Shown: positions 44,986 to 54,118 of the stretch, in pieces
Layout: every line of letters starts with the position of its first letter
Numbering within the stretch: the first letter of the stretch is position 1
DNA from: Pedobacter gandavensis
GTDB taxonomy: Bacteria; Bacteroidota; Bacteroidia; Sphingobacteriales; Sphingobacteriaceae
Assembly: GCF_014172405.1 (NCBI RefSeq)
Contig: NZ_WNXC01000001.1
Span: 806,001 to 870,000 of the forward strand
Direction: 5' to 3'
Length of the DNA: 64,000 nucleotides
Notes under the pieces: generated by a model
Database searches by the model: none
What the model was told of the DNA's origin: nothing
The model's input: the letters and a program-made list of their open reading frames with translations, nothing else
Program-made: the position numbers and the translations under genes

Positions 44986-46569
44986 ATGGCCAGTCAAACT
45001 GTATTTAAGCCTTGGGTGCCCGATTGGGCCGTAAAAGCTGTACTGATCTTTTGTATGCTGCATTCCATGGTGCTCCTGGGATTGTACACTTCCAATACCA
45101 CTTATTCAGCAAGTTTTCTGGATGTGGAAGTCGAGGATTTACAATATGCGATGAGCATCACCTATGGTACTTTTTTAGCCACCATACTGATTGAAAGTAG
45201 AATCTTTAAGTTCTTTCCTACCCGAAATTACTTCATCGCCATCTATTTTCTTGCCGCAGTTACTTTCATCATTTCAGCTTATACCCATGATTACGTCTTA
45301 TTTATCATTTTAAGAATGGTGGAAGGTGTGTTAATGGCTTTGCCCTGGATTCCTTTAAGACTTTTACTTCTCAGCAGGTTTAAATCTAAAAATGCCACCA
45401 TTGTAGTCTTTTCACTCACTTATGGGACATTGCTCATCGCCTCCCCTTTTATCATGAATATTGTGGTCTGGCTGTTAGAAAATTACGATTGGAAATATAT
45501 GGCTTATGGCTCTGCATTTTTTCAATTTCTGTGCGTAGCCTTGGTATTGATCACTTTCAATGGACATCGTTTTCATAAAAAAACACCACTTTATCAAGTT
45601 GATTGGGCAAGTTTTGTACTGGTGCATACCGCCATTCTTTGCGGCGCATTTGTATTGGTTTATGGAGAAAAGAAATACTGGTTCCAGTCTTCTCAGATTG
45701 TTCTTGCTTCAGCCCTTACAGCGGTCAGTTCCGGCCTGTTCCTGGTGAGGCAACTCTTGGTAAAGCGCCCATGTTTCGATTTGAAAGTTTTCCGTTATGC
45801 AAACTTGCGCACAGGCTTAGTATTATTTGTGCTTTTTTATATTTCCAGAGCAAGTTTAAATATTTGTCACACCACGATGAGTAAAGTCTGGAATTGGGAA
45901 CCTGTAAGAGTCGCAAACATTCAATACATCAATGCTTTGGGTGATCTCATTGGGATTTTTATTGCAGCTATCCTACTTTCCCGTGCGGTGGCAACAAGGT
46001 ATATTTTTATTCTCGGATTTAGTCTGATGGCGATTTACCATTTATGGTTTACTTTTCTTTTTGTTCCTGATGTGACTTTGCAGGATATCATGATACCATA
46101 CCTACTTCAAGGAATCGCGGTAGGCATATTGTTCGTTCCTCTGGTGCTTTTTACAGTTTCTGCAGTTCCAGCTCAGCTTGCCCCCTTTTCAGGTACTGTT
46201 GGCGTAACTGGTAGATTCTGGGGCAGCACGATCGGTTTTTGCCTGATGCAAAATGCACAGGTATTTTTAGAACAAAAACATTATAGCAAATTCAGTGAAA
46301 CAATCGTTGCGGAGCGACCAGAGATCCAGGAGCAGGTAAACGGTTACATTCAAAAATTTCAAAGTAAAGGTTTTAGCTTAGATGAGTCTGCTAAGCTAGC
46401 CATGCAACAAATTACCAGTAACCTGAGGAAACAAGGAACCTTGCTTTCTAATATGGAGATTTTTACCGCAATTGGGCTAGGATTGGTTGTTTTAGTGGTT
46501 TTATTGATTTTTAATCGTCACTTGAGGCAATCCTTTGACATCTTTAAAAATAAGATATGGGGTAGTTGA
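44986..46569 (+). CDS. MFS drug efflux transporter (DHA2/EmrB-like)
   Basis: 527 residues with about 14 hydrophobic helices, the number expected of the DHA2 group. Marks include FIILRMVEGVLMALPWIPLR, a motif C-like segment (PFIMNIVVWLLENYDWKYMA), and a periplasmic loop near the C-terminus (about 420-480, EKHYSKFSETIV-like charged stretch) before the last helix. It works as the inner membrane proton-driven pump of the TolC-EmrA-EmrB-type system. Start 2 bases after the adaptor stop indicates translational coupling. Drug range cannot be predicted; the sequence is rather distant from E. coli EmrB. Confidence 0.88.
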   Translation: MASQTVFKPWVPDWAVKAVLIFCMLHSMVLLGLYTSNTTYSASFLDVEVEDLQYAMSITYGTFLATILIESRIFKFFPTRNYFIAIYFLAAVTFIISAYTHDYVLFIILRMVEGVLMALPWIPLRLLLLSRFKSKNATIVVFSLTYGTLLIASPFIMNIVVWLLENYDWKYMAYGSAFFQFLCVALVLITFNGHRFHKKTPLYQVDWASFVLVHTAILCGAFVLVYGEKKYWFQSSQIVLASALTAVSSGLFLVRQLLVKRPCFDLKVFRYANLRTGLVLFVLFYISRASLNICHTTMSKVWNWEPVRVANIQYINALGDLIGIFIAAILLSRAVATRYIFILGFSLMAIYHLWFTFLFVPDVTLQDIMIPYLLQGIAVGILFVPLVLFTVSAVPAQLAPFSGTVGVTGRFWGSTIGFCLMQNAQVFLEQKHYSKFSETIVAERPEIQEQVNGYIQKFQSKGFSLDESAKLAMQQITSNLRKQGTLLSNMEIFTAIGLGLVVLVVLLIFNRHLRQSFDIFKNKIWGS

Positions 46570-46752
46570 TGTGGCTTATCATTATTTCTCCATTAAACCT
46601 GAACAAAAACATCACAATAACGTTAGTACTGAAGTCGTCAGAAATATTTGATTATTAAACCGATACGCAATTTTATACAAAATGATATAAGAATCAGCTA
46701 AAAATTAACACAACTTTTTTTAAAATTAATTAGCAACTTAATATTATTTTTC

Positions 46753-46760
46753 TACCTTTG
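46753..46760 (+). promoter_or_regulatory. Candidate -7 element of the tRNA-Lys promoter
   Basis: TACCTTTG fits the Bacteroidetes -7 consensus TANNTTTG exactly and lies 26 bases before the tRNA, in an AT-rich region with no gene. The -33 element is not clear. Confidence 0.6.
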
Positions 46761-46786
46761 CACTCCCGAAACAAGGGAACATAAAT

Positions 46787-46859
46787 GATTCCGTAGCTCA
46801 GCTGGTAGAGCATTACACTTTTAATGTAGTGGTCCTGGGTTCGAATCCCAGCGGGATCA
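46787..46859 (+). tRNA. tRNA-Lys (anticodon TTT)
   Basis: A 73-base cloverleaf: acceptor GATTCCG pairs with CGGGATC (one T-G pair), D arm GCTC/GAGC, anticodon stem TTACA/TGTAG with loop CTTTTAA giving anticodon TTT, T arm CTGGG/CCCAG with the TTCGAAT loop. No encoded CCA: the next bases are C-A. A terminator palindrome begins 3 bases later. This locus also marks the left end of a probable acquired island. Confidence 0.97.
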
Positions 46860-46861
46860 CA

Positions 46862-46897
46862 AAAAAGCCCTCTAATCATATGATTAGAGGGCTTTTT
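46862..46897 (+). terminator. Terminator of tRNA-Lys: perfect 36-base palindrome
   Basis: AAAAAGCCCTCTAATCAT is followed directly by its exact reverse complement, ending in TTTTT. It starts 3 bases after the tRNA. Confidence 0.9.
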
Positions 46898-46998
46898 CCT
46901 TTTAGGAAAAACCAAAACCTACACCAATTCTCAAATAGCACATATTCAACTACTGAACAGCTAGTTACAAACTGAACAACTTGTAGGCGTTCTTTAGC

Positions 46999-47205
46999 TT
47001 GCTTTTCTATCTGAAAAAGCAAAAGAACGACATCAGTGGCAACACCCCTATTTACATGAAAATTACGGTAGGCGGTAAACGTGCAGAAATTGCGACCAGT
47101 AGGGATTGTAACCCAAGTCCTTGGAGTAAAAGATCCAGCCGATTAATCGGAACAAAAGAAGAACAACCTATGAGCTTTTTTATTTCAACTTGCCAACATA
47201 ATTGA
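46999..47205 (+). pseudogene. Remnant of a tyrosine recombinase (integrase) N-terminus
   Basis: The 68-codon frame (opening at a TTG) reads LLFYLKKQKNDISGNTPIYM, KITVGGKRAEIATSRD, then a Trp-Ser-Lys and GTKEE segment. This is the Arm DNA-binding domain of Bacteroidetes phage/ICE-type integrases, beginning a few residues inside its normal start and ending at TGA about where the core-binding SAM-like domain should begin. A stop codon lies just upstream in frame and no recombinase catalytic domain (Arg...His-x-x-Arg...Tyr) is found nearby. It is 140 bases after a tRNA gene, the usual integration target, so it is best seen as the scar of a mobile element whose integrase has decayed. Confidence 0.75.
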
Positions 47206-47443
47206 GTAACTGGATAATAAAGGCTATTCAAATACTCCTTTGATTTGCTTATTTCATATCACAAAAAAAACACATGAATTCAAAAATTATTCTCTTTACC
47301 ATTTCCTTGTTTTACACCACTAGTTTATGGGAACAAAACAACCAGGTAATTATAGCTTAATATTTTATATGTTTCGAAACGAGATGTTTTTACGGAAAGT
47401 ATTAAAAAAAAAAATAAAACTTCATAAATAATTCAATAACAAA
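47206..47443 (+). other. AT-rich region after integrase remnant, with a 28-codon truncated frame
   Basis: Very AT-rich non-coding DNA between the integrase remnant and the sugar dehydrogenase gene. A short frame at 47274-47360 (MNSKIILFTISLFYTTSLW, then EQNNQVIIA) looks like an isolated signal peptide followed by a stop and may be the cut 5' end of an exported-protein gene. No intact gene, tRNA or clear att repeat is seen. It presumably carries the promoter of the downstream operon. Confidence 0.4.
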
Positions 47444-48742
47444 ATGAGAAAAAAAACAATTATACCACTGTTTATTGCCTGCCTTGTAATTGTAGGCATA
47501 TCATTCTCCTTTATGAACAAACATAAGAATGATGTTACTCCATTTAAACCCGATGCCGATAACGCTGGACTAAAGTTGCCAGTTGGTTTTGGAGCAAATA
47601 AAGTTGCAGACAATTTGGGTAAAGCACGCCATATAGTGATTACCAAAGATGGTAGCATATATATTAAACTAATGAAAGTAGTAGATGGAAAAGGTATTTT
47701 GTTTCTTCAGGATAAGGATAAAGATGGAAAATATGAAGTTCAAACTGCATTTTGCAATTACGGTGGAACAGGTGTTACCATTAAGAATGGCTATCTATAT
47801 GCCTCATCCGATAAAGAAGTATTTCGTTATAAATTAGATGAAAACGAACAAGTAATTGATCCTGCAAACCCAGAGAAAATCATTACTGGATTATTAGCTC
47901 GCAGGCAACATCAAACCAAATCTATTTTATTAGATAATGAAGATAACATCTATGTAAACATTGGTGCCCCTACTAATTCTTGTCAAGAAAATGATAGAGG
48001 ATTGGAGTCTAAAGGCAAAGTTGGTTGTCCCATTTTAGATTCGGCCGGCGGAATATGGCAATTTAAGGCTAATAAGCTAAATCAATCTTATGCTGACGGC
48101 TTAAGATATGCTACAGGAATTAGAAACGTAATGGGCTTAGATTGGAATACACAAAACAACACACTTTATGTAATGCAACATGGTCGAGACAATTTAAACT
48201 CTTCATGGCCCAAGCTTTTTAACACAAAACAATCTGCCGAAATTCCGGCTGAAGCTATGTATATGATTAAAAAAGGAGATAATGCAGGTTGGCCGTATGT
48301 TTATTATGATACTTATCAGCATAAAAATATCCTTGCCCCAGAATATGGCGGAGATGGAAAAAAAGAAGGCAGTAAAGAGTTCATCAATCCTATAGTGGCA
48401 TTTCCAGCACACATGGCACCAAATGCCTTATTATTTTATACAGGTAATATGTTTCCTGAAAGATATAAACAAGGTGCATTTGTTGCTTTTCATGGCTCAT
48501 GGAATAGAGCACCAGAAAAACAGGCTGGTTATTTTGTTGCTTTTGTTCCATTTAAAGATGGAAAACCCGCTGGCGAATGGGAAGTATTTGCTGATGGTTT
48601 CTCTGGTTTAAATGAGGTAATGGCGCCAAGAGAGGCATTACATAGACCTTGTGGTTTAGCCCAAGGACCAGATGGCTCATTATATGTTACAGATGATGTT
48701 AAAGGAACTGTTTATAGAATTGGATATAATATTAATAAATAA
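47444..48742 (+). CDS. PQQ-dependent-type sugar (glucose/sorbosone) dehydrogenase
   Basis: 432 residues with an N-terminal membrane or signal helix (TIIPLFIACLVIVGISFSFM). The rest is a six-bladed propeller of the glucose/sorbosone dehydrogenase family: LPVGFGANKVADNLGKARHI, YVNIGAPTNSCQ, GLRYATGIRNVMGLDW, LYVMQHGRDNL, KKGDNAGWPYVYYD and FVAFHGSWNRAP. These enzymes, when they bind PQQ, oxidise sugars in the periplasm and pass electrons to a cytochrome. The next gene, 5 bases downstream, encodes just such a cytochrome c. Codon use and base content are clearly more AT-rich than in the xylose or efflux genes, which fits transfer with the neighbouring pectin genes. Confidence 0.85.
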   Translation: MRKKTIIPLFIACLVIVGISFSFMNKHKNDVTPFKPDADNAGLKLPVGFGANKVADNLGKARHIVITKDGSIYIKLMKVVDGKGILFLQDKDKDGKYEVQTAFCNYGGTGVTIKNGYLYASSDKEVFRYKLDENEQVIDPANPEKIITGLLARRQHQTKSILLDNEDNIYVNIGAPTNSCQENDRGLESKGKVGCPILDSAGGIWQFKANKLNQSYADGLRYATGIRNVMGLDWNTQNNTLYVMQHGRDNLNSSWPKLFNTKQSAEIPAEAMYMIKKGDNAGWPYVYYDTYQHKNILAPEYGGDGKKEGSKEFINPIVAFPAHMAPNALLFYTGNMFPERYKQGAFVAFHGSWNRAPEKQAGYFVAFVPFKDGKPAGEWEVFADGFSGLNEVMAPREALHRPCGLAQGPDGSLYVTDDVKGTVYRIGYNINK

Positions 48743-48747
48743 ATTAA

Positions 48748-49182
48748 ATGAAGAAAATAATATGTGCTGCCATTTTAATAATTGGATTTTTATCAAATTC
48801 AAAGGCACAAATCAAAAAAAAGGATATAGTAGCTAAAACCCCTACAAACCAATTGGCAAAAGGAAAGATATTGTATGCCAAACATTGTGTAGTTTGCCAT
48901 CAGGCTGATGGTGGCGGAGTAATGGGTTTAAACCCACCATTAATTAAAACCGATTATGTTTTAGGCGACCAAAAAAGATTGATCAATATAATATTAAAAG
49001 GCCTGGATAAAGAAATTGAAATTGATGGCGAAACTTACGCAAACCCTATGCCCGGACTAAGCCATCTAAGCGATCAAGAAGTAGCAGATGTGTTAAGTTA
49101 TATCCGTAACAATTTCGGGAATAAGGCAAGTATAATTAGTCCTGCTCAAGTTAAAGTGATTAGGGCTTCGAAGACTAAATAA
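48748..49182 (+). CDS. Monohaem cytochrome c, electron acceptor of the sugar dehydrogenase
   Basis: 144 residues, signal peptide (cleavage near NSKAQ). One haem site CVVCH (about 48-52) in GKILYAKHCVVCHQADGGGV, the GLNPPL turn, and a Met axial ligand in ANPMPGLSHLSDQEVADVLS followed by the C-terminal helix YIRNNFG. This is the class I periplasmic cytochrome c fold seen with PQQ dehydrogenases. Its start lies 5 bases after the dehydrogenase stop. It probably takes electrons from that enzyme and gives them to the terminal oxidase. Confidence 0.92.
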   Translation: MKKIICAAILIIGFLSNSKAQIKKKDIVAKTPTNQLAKGKILYAKHCVVCHQADGGGVMGLNPPLIKTDYVLGDQKRLINIILKGLDKEIEIDGETYANPMPGLSHLSDQEVADVLSYIRNNFGNKASIISPAQVKVIRASKTK

Positions 49183-49254
49183 ATCTCGGAAATAACTAAA
49201 AAAGGCTGCCCTGGAAAGGAAGGCACTGAAAAAGCCCTTTAGGTTTTAGAGGTC

Positions 49255-49295
49255 ACAAAAGGAGTAGAAAAACTAACGTTTTCTACTCCTTTTGT
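49255..49295. terminator. Hairpin terminator after the dehydrogenase-cytochrome operon
   Basis: ACAAAAGGAGTAGAAAA is exactly complementary to TTTTCTACTCCTTTTGT around a 7-base loop. It lies 73 bases after the cytochrome stop; the 167 bases from here to 49463 hold no recognised feature. Confidence 0.85.
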
Positions 49296-49462
49296 GTATC
49301 TTAAAGTGTCATTAGAACCACTTTAAATGTTAGCCCAACAACAAAATATACAGCTCTTGCATAGTTCAATGTTATTTTTACCTCTGGCATTGCTGTGCTT
49401 CCACCACCCCCCATGTATCCTGTTCTAAAGAGATTTGATCATATTACTTTTTTTATTTTTAG

Positions 49463-51037
49463 TTAATTTGATTTAGCGTCACTTGCAAACGCTAATTGTT
49501 TTTTAATGGAGGGAGCATTATTCTTGTCAACAATAATACTTTTACTATGGGCACCTTCAACGCTTACTAAAGCTTGTGCCTCAGCCTTTACAGCGATAGC
49601 ATTAACATTAGCTCCAATTACATTTTCCAGGCGGATAATTGCTTCAGCACCCTTTGTTTCTGGTAAATTCCAATTGCTAATGGTAATATCTTTACCATCT
49701 TCACAAACTAAAGCAGGGCGTACATCATTACTGCCTAAATTAAATTTCACATTAATCAATTTAAGGCCTTTTACATGACGAGCCCAAACTCCATAAGCTG
49801 GTATTTTTGGACCAAAGGTTTTAACTTCTGGATATTGATCTATTGCTTCAGGAACTACCACACCTGCGTCTGCTTTATTACCTCCTCCAGCAAGGGTGAT
49901 TTCTATATTTTCTAAGGTTAAATTGGTAATATCATGGCCAGGTACACCTGTAATTAACACACCAGATGGTGGGGTTAATTGTGCTGCATCAGCGGCTTTG
50001 GCTTTCACGTTTCTAATCACTACATTTTCAAAAGTTCCTGTGGCTTGTTTGGTTTCTGTATCCTTACGAAAAACACTTAATCTTGAACCTAACCTAAACA
50101 ACATAGGTGTACGTACTTCATCCATTGTTATATCTGAAATAAGTATATTTCTGAGGTCAGCACCATCAACGGTTAACAATTTAATACCTCCGTTTTTGGT
50201 ATCATAAATATGGCAATTGGTAATCTTAATATTTTCAAAGGGTGCCATAGACTCTGTACCCATTTTTATACCGGCTTGACTACTTTTTAACCTTAAACCA
50301 GATACTTCAATATCTTTACAAGCCATTTTAATTGATGTAGTTTTAAATACCAATGCATCATCTCCACTTACCACATCACAATCTTTAATGCGTACTTGTT
50401 GGCATCCGTCAATTCCAATCCCATCATTATGTGCAACGCCTACACTTTGAATTTTTACATTTTCAATTACAATCTGTTTACTTTGAAAATAATGTGAGGT
50501 CCAGGCACCTGCATATTTTAAAGTCACTCCTTTTATAGTTACACCTGTACACCTTACAATTCGTACTAAAAATGGTCTTAATCCCCATCTTTGTCCTTCT
50601 GGGCGAGTATCTGTTAATATGTGTTTTGCTTTTATTGCAGAACCTTGTCCGTCTATTGTCCCTTCACCTTCAATGCCTATATTTTTTGCATCAACAGCAA
50701 CCAGTAAGGCCCAACCAACATCTATCCCTAAACCTTCAGTAAATGGATCTAAATTTTGATAATCTTTTAAATCTATGCTACCCAATAAAACACCATCTTT
50801 CTTTAAATAGAGGATAACGTTATCTTTCATGGCTATGGTACCGGATAAGAATTTACCCGCAGGGATGATTACCCTACCACCTCCATTTTTATGACAAGCA
50901 TCAATAGCTTTTTGGATAGCTTGCGAGTTTAAAGTAGTCCCATCACCAATTGCGCCATATTTTGTGATGTCAAAATCTACTGCCTCTGCATGGTTCAGAA
51001 TGAATAGGAAAAACAGTAATGCACTTAATTTTTTCAT
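49463..51037 (-). CDS. GH28-family secreted parallel beta-helix enzyme (polygalacturonase-like)
   Basis: 524 residues, signal peptide (cleavage near NHAEAVDF). The opening DFDITKYGAIGDGTTLNSQA with IQKAIDACHKNGGGRVIIPA is the pectate-lyase-superfamily start of GH28 proteins. The active-site region has HNDGIGIDG and VVSGDDALVFKT (about 203-234), giving Asp residues at the positions of the GH28 acid/base set; the classical GHG His block is not obvious (SSQAGIKMGTES stands there). The late block YGVWARHVKGLKLINVKFN is typical of Bacteroidetes GH28 and shared with the next gene. It probably removes galacturonic acid or a related sugar from pectin side chains in the periplasm. AT-rich. Confidence 0.88.
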   Translation of the reverse strand: MKKLSALLFFLFILNHAEAVDFDITKYGAIGDGTTLNSQAIQKAIDACHKNGGGRVIIPAGKFLSGTIAMKDNVILYLKKDGVLLGSIDLKDYQNLDPFTEGLGIDVGWALLVAVDAKNIGIEGEGTIDGQGSAIKAKHILTDTRPEGQRWGLRPFLVRIVRCTGVTIKGVTLKYAGAWTSHYFQSKQIVIENVKIQSVGVAHNDGIGIDGCQQVRIKDCDVVSGDDALVFKTTSIKMACKDIEVSGLRLKSSQAGIKMGTESMAPFENIKITNCHIYDTKNGGIKLLTVDGADLRNILISDITMDEVRTPMLFRLGSRLSVFRKDTETKQATGTFENVVIRNVKAKAADAAQLTPPSGVLITGVPGHDITNLTLENIEITLAGGGNKADAGVVVPEAIDQYPEVKTFGPKIPAYGVWARHVKGLKLINVKFNLGSNDVRPALVCEDGKDITISNWNLPETKGAEAIIRLENVIGANVNAIAVKAEAQALVSVEGAHSKSIIVDKNNAPSIKKQLAFASDAKSN

Positions 51038-51169
51038 AAAATTTACCTTTAAAAGAAAAGTATTAAACCGATTTGTCGTTTATATTTGATAATGCAACCA
51101 CGTGATAATTGTTTATATATCAATGCATTCATTTAAAAATGTTTCAAATCCTTGAGGCAATAAATACAA

Positions 51170-54118
51170 TTAATTGAGTTTTAATAATGCGCTAGGATTT
51201 TTACCCTGCACATCATCATCATAAAATATTTTATCTATTTTAACTTGAGATGCATTTTTTAAACCAATCACCGTAGGGTTATCCATCGGTTTTACCATTT
51301 TCAATTCCGAAAGCTCTGCACCAATTACATCATCTAAAAACATCACATAACGACTGTCCCTTTTCTCGTAATTAAATGAGCTTTTTTTAACCGTTAAGCC
51401 CATTACATGCCTGGCCCATAAACCATAAGAAGGCTGCACTTTTAAATTGGAGACATTATACTGCCCAACACCCAATTCTGGAGATACTTGTAAAGTATCA
51501 GCAACTACATTTCCCCCTTTCACTAAAACGTGTACATCTGTAAAGGATACGTTTTTGATATAACCAGTATGTTTACCATTAGGGAGTTTAAAATCTAGTC
51601 CGCCTACTACTTCTGAACTATCAGGCAGCTTATAACCCGCTATGATCGGACTAGCTTTACGTTGTTTACCATCATAAGGCTTCCAACGGATATTTGCGTC
51701 GCCATAAGAACTTCCACCATAAACCTCTGCTATATCAACTCCGTTAATTATAATATTTTCTACCAAGCCAATGTTCACATTCTTAACCAGCAGTTCATCA
51801 TGTTTTACTCCATTATCAGTAAAGGCATATTTACCTACTTCGGCACCTAAAATCCGACCACGGTTAGAGATAGAGATAAAAAATGGTGTTGTAGAACGAA
51901 ACATTTTAGACCTGGAGTGAAGAGATCCGGTGTGCCCACAATTAAGATGGATATTTTTAATGTGCGCTCCATCATTGGTGGAGATAGAGAAACCTGCTTT
52001 ATTTGCTCCCAGAACATAAATATTGTCTACACAGATATCCATGATATCATCAGCAGTTTCTGACCCAATTTGAAATAAATTACAATTGGTATCGCCTATA
52101 ATGTTGCGCACTTTATAATTATGTGCAGGTCTTGTAAAACCCAATGAACAATCTGAACCTGGTTTAACAATATCATCAGAGCTTACCTTACAATAAATAT
52201 TGGTAACAGTAACTTCATTGCAGGCCATAAAATCGTAAATATCACGAACATTGGAAGTGCTATTTTTTCCAAAATAGGTATTGTGAACATGGATTGAATC
52301 AGAACCAGTTGCCAACAACGCAAAATGCCCTGCCCTATCAATATTCAGCATGTTTTCTACGTTAAAATCCTTTGTACCATCCTTAGCGATATAATAAGGC
52401 TCATCTTTAATTGGATCATACCATAGGTCGTTAGCTTTAGCTAGACCTCCTATTTCTATATTGGTGCAAAGTTTTAATGTAAACATTTTATCGGCTCTAT
52501 TATCGGCCGCATTGTTCATTACATTATCACCATTTACTAAATTGCCATCACCTGTAATTCTACCATTTCCAATAATTTTAATATTATCCAGGCGTTCGCC
52601 AAAAAACATAGTGTTTCTAAAATAATGATGACCTACATCTTGTTTAGTTAGGTAATTTTCTGGATCAGCATAAGGACCAATGGCAGTTGGTGATAAGCCT
52701 GAGCGATATTTTTTATCACTAAACCAAGTAGTTTCAGGTGCATCAGCCCCTTTTACAGCTTTTATGGTAGCTTCCTTATCTATAAACAAGTAAACATTGC
52801 TTTGCAAATGAACCGTTTTAACTAAATATGTTCCTTTGCTAAACCACAGCGTGCCTCCCCCAATCTTATTCAAATAAGCTATTGCCTCATCAATTTTTTG
52901 AGTATCATCTAATTGATCATCGGCATTGACACCAAACTTTTTAATAGCTAATTTTCCGGTATAAAATTGAGCCTGATTAGAAAACCCTTTGTGCTCACCA
53001 TCTTTTACCAATAACCTAAAACTATACAGCAGATTAGGCTTTAGGTTAATCACTTTTGCCGTTCCCTTTTTAGCATCGATAACTGCAGCAATAGTAGACC
53101 AAGTTTTGCCTTCATTTATAGATGATTGTAATTGTATGTTTTTAGTATCGCTAATTAACGCCCATTTAAAGCTTGTTGAAGTATATGTTTGTTGAGATTC
53201 TTGATAGGCTAAGTTACGATTAACCACACGTTCAAAATCTGCAATGGTTTTGGTTACTTTTAAAACCGCTGTTTCATTTCCTGTTCCAGCGCTACTTAAA
53301 ACATTTGGTTGATCCGTTGTGTAAATAGCTTTAAAAGTAAGGTTCCCACTATCTTTTAACCTTACTCCATTTATGTTGATAATTAAGTCGGCTCCGTTTG
53401 CAGGTCTAAAATCTAAATGTTTAAGAGTGATCAGCGCTGTGCCATCTGCAGATTTAGAAAGAACTACATTTCCAACCTGTGTATATGAATAACCTGAGCC
53501 CACTCTACCAATTGACTGACTTGACAATTCGCTTAGCTTTACAAAACCTCTGCCTATCACGTTAATACTTGTGTTTTCTAATGAAGGCTCAATTCCTTTC
53601 GGTAAAAACAATTGAACAGTTGCATCTGGACTTCTTACTCCCGCTGTGTAGGCAATGGTGATGGTTTTAGTAGTCTGTTGAGTAATTTGAGATTGCGTTA
53701 AGCTCAACTTTCCACCTAAAGCCCCTGCTCTTAATAAAATTAAATACTTTTTTGTAGTGTTTCCATCTTGTGCCGTAACCTTTAATACATCTCCTTCTTG
53801 CACAAGACCAGCACTTTTAACAGTTCCATCCTTAGATATAACCTGATAATGCTGCCTTGAACCATCAGCCGATTTAATTTCACTGATCAGTTCACTAACT
53901 GTTGCTTGTGTAGCAACCAAACCTTTATCCTCTGGTGTATCTACCGTAAAGCGATACGTGCTTCCAGTAACCAACACAATTTGATTGGTGTTGATTTGAG
54001 CAATGTGTATATTCTTAATACCATAACCAATGGTAGTACTTGAACTAAGCGGAATAGCAAAAGTGTTATAGGTAATTAGTTGTGCAACGAAGAGAATAGC
54101 TACTATTAGTTTATTCAT
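51170..54118 (-). CDS. Large multidomain GH28-like/pectin-active beta-helix protein
   Basis: 982 residues, signal peptide (cleavage near NTFAIP). Residues about 25-150 form a first Ig-like part with a GDVLKVTAQDGNTTKKYLIL segment; about 150-290 a cohesin-like or Ig-like beta domain (KLSLTQSQITQQTTKTITIA; DLIININGVRLKDSGNLTFK); about 290-395 an FN3-like domain (TSFKWALISDTKNIQLQSSI). The enzyme part starts near residue 395 (KLAIKKFGVNADDQLDDTQK) with the pectate-lyase-superfamily helix, VSSDDIVKPGSD at the active-site turn, and ends with YGLWARHVMGLTVKKSSFN. It is encoded 132 bases upstream of the other GH28 gene on the same strand. Exact bond specificity is unknown; a lyase or hydrolase on decorated pectin is likely. 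Confidence 0.78.
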   Translation of the reverse strand: MNKLIVAILFVAQLITYNTFAIPLSSSTTIGYGIKNIHIAQINTNQIVLVTGSTYRFTVDTPEDKGLVATQATVSELISEIKSADGSRQHYQVISKDGTVKSAGLVQEGDVLKVTAQDGNTTKKYLILLRAGALGGKLSLTQSQITQQTTKTITIAYTAGVRSPDATVQLFLPKGIEPSLENTSINVIGRGFVKLSELSSQSIGRVGSGYSYTQVGNVVLSKSADGTALITLKHLDFRPANGADLIININGVRLKDSGNLTFKAIYTTDQPNVLSSAGTGNETAVLKVTKTIADFERVVNRNLAYQESQQTYTSTSFKWALISDTKNIQLQSSINEGKTWSTIAAVIDAKKGTAKVINLKPNLLYSFRLLVKDGEHKGFSNQAQFYTGKLAIKKFGVNADDQLDDTQKIDEAIAYLNKIGGGTLWFSKGTYLVKTVHLQSNVYLFIDKEATIKAVKGADAPETTWFSDKKYRSGLSPTAIGPYADPENYLTKQDVGHHYFRNTMFFGERLDNIKIIGNGRITGDGNLVNGDNVMNNAADNRADKMFTLKLCTNIEIGGLAKANDLWYDPIKDEPYYIAKDGTKDFNVENMLNIDRAGHFALLATGSDSIHVHNTYFGKNSTSNVRDIYDFMACNEVTVTNIYCKVSSDDIVKPGSDCSLGFTRPAHNYKVRNIIGDTNCNLFQIGSETADDIMDICVDNIYVLGANKAGFSISTNDGAHIKNIHLNCGHTGSLHSRSKMFRSTTPFFISISNRGRILGAEVGKYAFTDNGVKHDELLVKNVNIGLVENIIINGVDIAEVYGGSSYGDANIRWKPYDGKQRKASPIIAGYKLPDSSEVVGGLDFKLPNGKHTGYIKNVSFTDVHVLVKGGNVVADTLQVSPELGVGQYNVSNLKVQPSYGLWARHVMGLTVKKSSFNYEKRDSRYVMFLDDVIGAELSELKMVKPMDNPTVIGLKNASQVKIDKIFYDDDVQGKNPSALLKLN

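Noticed and set aside
46730..46915. 61-codon minus-strand frame over the tRNA-Lys gene
   Set aside because: It is antisense to a perfect tRNA and its terminator; the CDPAGIRTQ-type peptide is a known artefact of translating tRNA genes.
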